Source: an uncultured Algibacter sp. (GTDB lineage Bacteria; Bacteroidota; Bacteroidia; Flavobacteriales; Flavobacteriaceae). Taken from it: 64,000 bases of DNA. The notes below the pieces were generated by a model that had not been told where the DNA came from, did not search any database, and saw only the letters and a list, made by a program, of their open reading frames with translations. The stretch is from the NCBI RefSeq assembly GCF_947490405.1, contig NZ_CANLGU010000006.1, positions 217,948 through 281,947 on the forward strand, given 5' to 3'. Both the position numbers and the translations under genes were made by a program. Below, piece after piece: positions 61,044 to 64,000 of this stretch. Numbering within the stretch: the first letter of the stretch is position 1; every line of letters begins with the position of its first letter.

Positions 61044-64000
61044 TTATTTGGTTCCTAGGTAAACTGGACCTGTTATTGGTTTTAATTCAAGTTTTCCTGA
61101 GTTAGGATCTCTTAGTTGTATTATATAATAATATGTTCCGTTTGGTAATTTACCATTGTTTCCAATAGCAGATTTAGGAGCGGTACCATCCCATTTACCA
61201 AACCCAGAATCTGTACCAAAACCATCACCATCTCTTTCACTTCCTAATTTATAATTATCAGATTCGTAAACTAAGGCTCCCCAACGATTAAATATTTTTA
61301 CATGAGCTTGAAATCCACATAGAGTAATACCTTCAATATCAAAAGTTTTATTATAATCATCTCCATTTGGCGTTATGGCTGTTGAGATATCAATATCTTT
61401 TTCACCACAAGGTAATACTCTACACTTTGCATCAATAACCATTATTACATCGGTAATATTGATACAGCCGTCTTGGAATCCAGTGTATCTTAATACATAC
61501 TCAATACCATCTGTATTAGGGTTGAATGATTCAGAATAATCAGAATCTAGATTTGTAGGATCAAAGATACTTCCATTAACTGTTGCAACTGGGTTACCTT
61601 CAATCAATTCCCATGTTCCTCCAAATGTTCCTTCAGCTAAAAAGTCATCTAAATTAACTACACCATTATCAAAACATCTGTCTTCAGCAACTACTTCATT
61701 TAATATTTCATCCAGAGATACATTTAATGTTTGCGTATAATCTTCTTCATTGTTACATGCATCTCTAACAGTCCAAGTTCTAATTATTTGGTAATCTGCA
61801 ATGACGTTTTCATCAAATGTGTTTGTTTCATCAAATACAACAACAACATTAGAAGAACAATTATCAGTAAATGTAATTTCTGGAACTTCTGGAATATCAG
61901 TACAACTTACATCTAATTCTATTTCGAAAGATGAAGCAGGTTTTGGAGCTGTTGTATCTTGAACTGTAATGATTTGAGTATGTGTTGTTGTTAAACCACA
62001 TTCATCAGTTGCTACCCAGGTTCGTGCTAAGAAATAACTATTTGGACAATCACCATTAGTTCTAACGTCACTTACAGTTACTGTGGCATCTCCACAATTA
62101 TCAGTAGCTGTTAAAGTTGAAGCTTCTGGTATATCATCACATTCAACAGTAATGTCTCTTGGTAAAGACTCTACAAATATTGGAGGTGTGGTATCTTGTA
62201 CAATAATGTTTTGAGTATAAGTTGTTGTTAAACCACATTCGTCTGTTGCAACCCAAGTTCTTGCTAAAGAATAGCTATTTGGGCAATCACCATCAGTTCT
62301 TGAATCAGTCACAGAGACTATAGCTGAACCACAAATATCTATAGCTGTTAACATTTCTGGTTGAGGAATGTCATCACATTGAACAACTATATTTGGATTT
62401 GGTAAGGACTCAACAAAAGAAGGAGGTGTACTATCCTGCACAGTAATAGTTTGAACATGAGTGTTAGTTACACCACAGTCATCAGTAGCTGTATATGATC
62501 TGGTTATGGTATAATTGTTTGGACAATTACCATCAGTTCTTACGTCATTTACTGTTACAGTAGCAGTACCACAGTTATCTGTTGCTGTTAATGTTACTGG
62601 CTGAGGAATTGAATTGCACTCAACAACTATATCACCCGGAAGATTTGTTTGATCAAATTCAGGAGTCGTAGTATCTTGTGTTGAAATTATTTGATTTCCA
62701 CTTGCAACATTACCACAAGCATCTGTTGCAGTCCAAGTACGCGTTATTGTAAAGTCTCCAGAACAACTACCGTTGGTTATAACATCGGTAAAAGCAATAA
62801 CTGGATTTGAATCACAATTGTCAATTGCAGTAGCAACTCCAAAAGCAGTAGTTGATAAATCGTCACTACACTGAGCTGTTACATTAGCAGGTAATGTAAG
62901 TACAGGTGCAGTTGTGTCATCGACTAAAATAGTTTGATTAGCATTAGCAAAGTTTCCACAACTATCAGTAATTGTATAAGTTCTGATAACTTGAATTGGA
63001 CAAGAGCCTGAAGCGGTATCAGAACTAGTCACTATAAGATTAGTATCAGAAGAACAAGAATCGTTTATTGTCAACCCAAGTGCATTAAGGGCAGATATTG
63101 TACTTACAGCTGGCGTTGCATCTGAAGCTATACATCCTTCAACAGTTGTTGTTTGTATTACTCCAGATATTACAGGTGCAGTAGTATCTTCAACAAAGAT
63201 AGTTTGTGAAGCAGTAACAGCGTTACCACATTGATCCGTAATGGTATAAGTTCTAGATACTTCAATAGGGCAGTTACCATTACTAGTATCAGTATTAGTA
63301 ACAACAAGGTTAGCATCATCAGTACAATTATCCGCAATAGTTAGTCCTAAGGCTTCTAACTCAGCAACAGAAGTTACAGGAGCAGTAGCGTCAGCAGCAG
63401 TACAACCTTCCACAGTAGAATTAGCAATAGCTCCAGTAGCAGTAGGTACTGTAGTATCATTAACAGTAATGGTTTGAGTAACAAGAATTTGATTATTACA
63501 AATATCAGTTACACTATATGTTCTAGTAATCCTTTCAGGACATGTATTTCCATCAGATACATCCGAGACAAAAGCAACCACAGGAGTCCCTTGATTATCT
63601 GCTTCATCAGTAACTACTGTTACATCAGGTGCAGGAACATCATCGATACACTGCACATCAATTCCATTAGGGTTTGAAGCAGTAGGCATTATAGGGTCCG
63701 TAATTAATATGGTTTGAGTAACAAGAATTTGATTATTACAAGTATCCGTTACACTATATGTTCTAGTAATAGTTTCAGGACAGTTTCCGTTATCCGACAC
63801 ATCCGAGACAAAAGCAACCACAGGAGTAGTACCACAGTTATCCGCTTCATCAGTCACTACTGTTACATCAGGCGCCGGTGCAGGTCCCCCAGGAACAGTA
63901 ATAGTATTAGGGTTTGAGGCAGTAGGTGCAGTAGTATCTTCAACAAAGATAGTTTGTGAAGCAGTAACAGCGTTACCACATTGATCCGTAATGGTATAAG
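61044..64000 (-). CDS. Giant repeat adhesin with type B T9SS C-terminal sorting domain, 5' end beyond window
   Basis: The frame stays open to base 64000 on the minus strand, so the N-terminus is outside; the GTG at 63857 is internal. Visible: about nine HYR-like/Ig-like repeats of 75-80 residues, each with a D-T-T-x-P start, an inner Cys pair and T-x-T-D-x-C-G-N near its end. After them come a linker region (residues with CFDNGVVNLDDFL) and the CHU_C gliding-motility C-terminal domain (STAITPNGDDYNKTFDIEG, VKIFNRWGALVYES, LPNGTYYYIIQL). The domain sends the protein through the T9SS to the surface, where SprB-like proteins act in gliding or attachment. Followed 12 bp later by PorP/SprF. Confidence 0.93.
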   Translation of the reverse strand, partial: YTITDQCGNAVTASQTIFVEDTTAPTASNPNTITVPGGPAPAPDVTVVTDEADNCGTTPVVAFVSDVSDNGNCPETITRTYSVTDTCNNQILVTQTILITDPIMPTASNPNGIDVQCIDDVPAPDVTVVTDEADNQGTPVVAFVSDVSDGNTCPERITRTYSVTDICNNQILVTQTITVNDTTVPTATGAIANSTVEGCTAADATAPVTSVAELEALGLTIADNCTDDANLVVTNTDTSNGNCPIEVSRTYTITDQCGNAVTASQTIFVEDTTAPVISGVIQTTTVEGCIASDATPAVSTISALNALGLTINDSCSSDTNLIVTSSDTASGSCPIQVIRTYTITDSCGNFANANQTILVDDTTAPVLTLPANVTAQCSDDLSTTAFGVATAIDNCDSNPVIAFTDVITNGSCSGDFTITRTWTATDACGNVASGNQIISTQDTTTPEFDQTNLPGDIVVECNSIPQPVTLTATDNCGTATVTVNDVRTDGNCPNNYTITRSYTATDDCGVTNTHVQTITVQDSTPPSFVESLPNPNIVVQCDDIPQPEMLTAIDICGSAIVSVTDSRTDGDCPNSYSLARTWVATDECGLTTTYTQNIIVQDTTPPIFVESLPRDITVECDDIPEASTLTATDNCGDATVTVSDVRTNGDCPNSYFLARTWVATDECGLTTTHTQIITVQDTTAPKPASSFEIELDVSCTDIPEVPEITFTDNCSSNVVVVFDETNTFDENVIADYQIIRTWTVRDACNNEEDYTQTLNVSLDEILNEVVAEDRCFDNGVVNLDDFLAEGTFGGTWELIEGNPVATVNGSIFDPTNLDSDYSESFNPNTDGIEYVLRYTGFQDGCINITDVIMVIDAKCRVLPCGEKDIDISTAITPNGDDYNKTFDIEGITLCGFQAHVKIFNRWGALVYESDNYKLGSERDGDGFGTDSGFGKWDGTAPKSAIGNNGKLPNGTYYYIIQLRDPNSGKLELKPITGPVYLGTK
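63174..63250 (-). repeat. 77-bp DNA repeat inside the adhesin gene, identical to 63924-64000
   Basis: The 77 bases here are the same as 63924-64000, exactly 750 bp (250 codons) away, and the match may continue beyond the window. A second, less perfect pair (63472-63550 and 63712-63790) is 240 bp apart. This points to recent duplication or gene conversion among repeat units. Confidence 0.9.

Noticed and set aside
63857..64000. Start of the adhesin gene at the GTG at 63857
   Set aside because: The minus-strand frame continues open to the window edge with the same repeat sequence, so the gene is cut by the window.
61044..64000. Possible CRISPR or tandem satellite because of regular repeats
   Set aside because: Repeats are 225-240 bp, in frame, and encode HYR-like protein domains.

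Overview
The window is an AT-rich stretch of a Bacteroidota chromosome, almost certainly a member of the Flavobacteriaceae. The evidence is family content (type IX secretion protein PorQ, a PorP/SprF protein, an adhesin with a gliding-motility C-terminal sorting domain, a BshA bacillithiol enzyme, flavobacterial LptD and TamB), promoters of the TAnnTTTG type, and no reliance on Shine-Dalgarno sites. It is dense core genome. I see no phage, IS element, CRISPR array or integron. A genus cannot be named from the sequence alone.

Layout. 1-1.1 kb: the 3' part of a polysaccharide tyrosine kinase (Wzc type), its terminator, then tRNA-Arg(UCU) and a SpoU-type methyltransferase. 2-6.2 kb: a six-gene leftward operon (DUF4159 protein, zinc-ribbon membrane protein, second SpoU methyltransferase, AI-2E-type transporter, PG_1098-like methyltransferase, small unknown). 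6.2-9.9 kb: DUF1223 protein, then leftward tsaD, a small COX1-like membrane protein, a parvulin and rsmE. 10-20.3 kb: rightward tamB, pfkA-gap, an N-acetylglucosamine-kinase-like ATPase, a ModF-like ABC ATPase and a hybrid histidine kinase whose phospho-accepting His is replaced by Tyr. 20.3-29.7 kb: ridA and lptD leftward; then an amidase, an MlaD/MCE protein and a heterodisulfide-reductase-like Fe-S pair interleaved with secreted unknowns. 29.8-41.7 kb: a GH3/serine-hydrolase fusion, bshA, an outer-membrane barrel protein, a D-lactate-dehydrogenase-like flavoprotein, an LpxH-like phosphoesterase, aroC, a lipid A acyltransferase and a rhomboid protease. 41.8-49.4 kb: lon, a LysM protein, porQ, cmk, a Kbp-like LysM protein, and rpsA behind a structured leader. 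49.5-54.8 kb: pyrR-pyrB-unknown-DUF3291-rnz, a small unknown, pdxH and a CAP-domain lipoprotein. 55-64 kb: a PqqB-like metallo-hydrolase and a leftward operon of a giant repeat adhesin (running off the right edge), PorP/SprF and two tandem OmpA/PD40 proteins.

Themes. Many genes serve the envelope: LptD, TamB, MlaD, LpxH-like and LpxL-like proteins, the amidase, LysM proteins, OmpA proteins and T9SS parts. Four SPOUT/tRNA-modification genes sit in the first 10 kb (two SpoU, rsmE, plus tsaD).

Best leads outside ordinary gene calls: (i) the rpsA leader, with a possible H-type pseudoknot and a hairpin that pairs fully only as plus-strand RNA, just before the AUG; (ii) a dispersed intergenic element present three times whose end repeats show compensatory changes; (iii) the histidine-less hybrid kinase; (iv) a 146-residue protein carrying a cytochrome-oxidase helix-X signature with one heme ligand lost; (v) the MCE-protein/Fe-S oxidoreductase operon. 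No single locus is clearly a wholly new system; these are the candidates I would follow.
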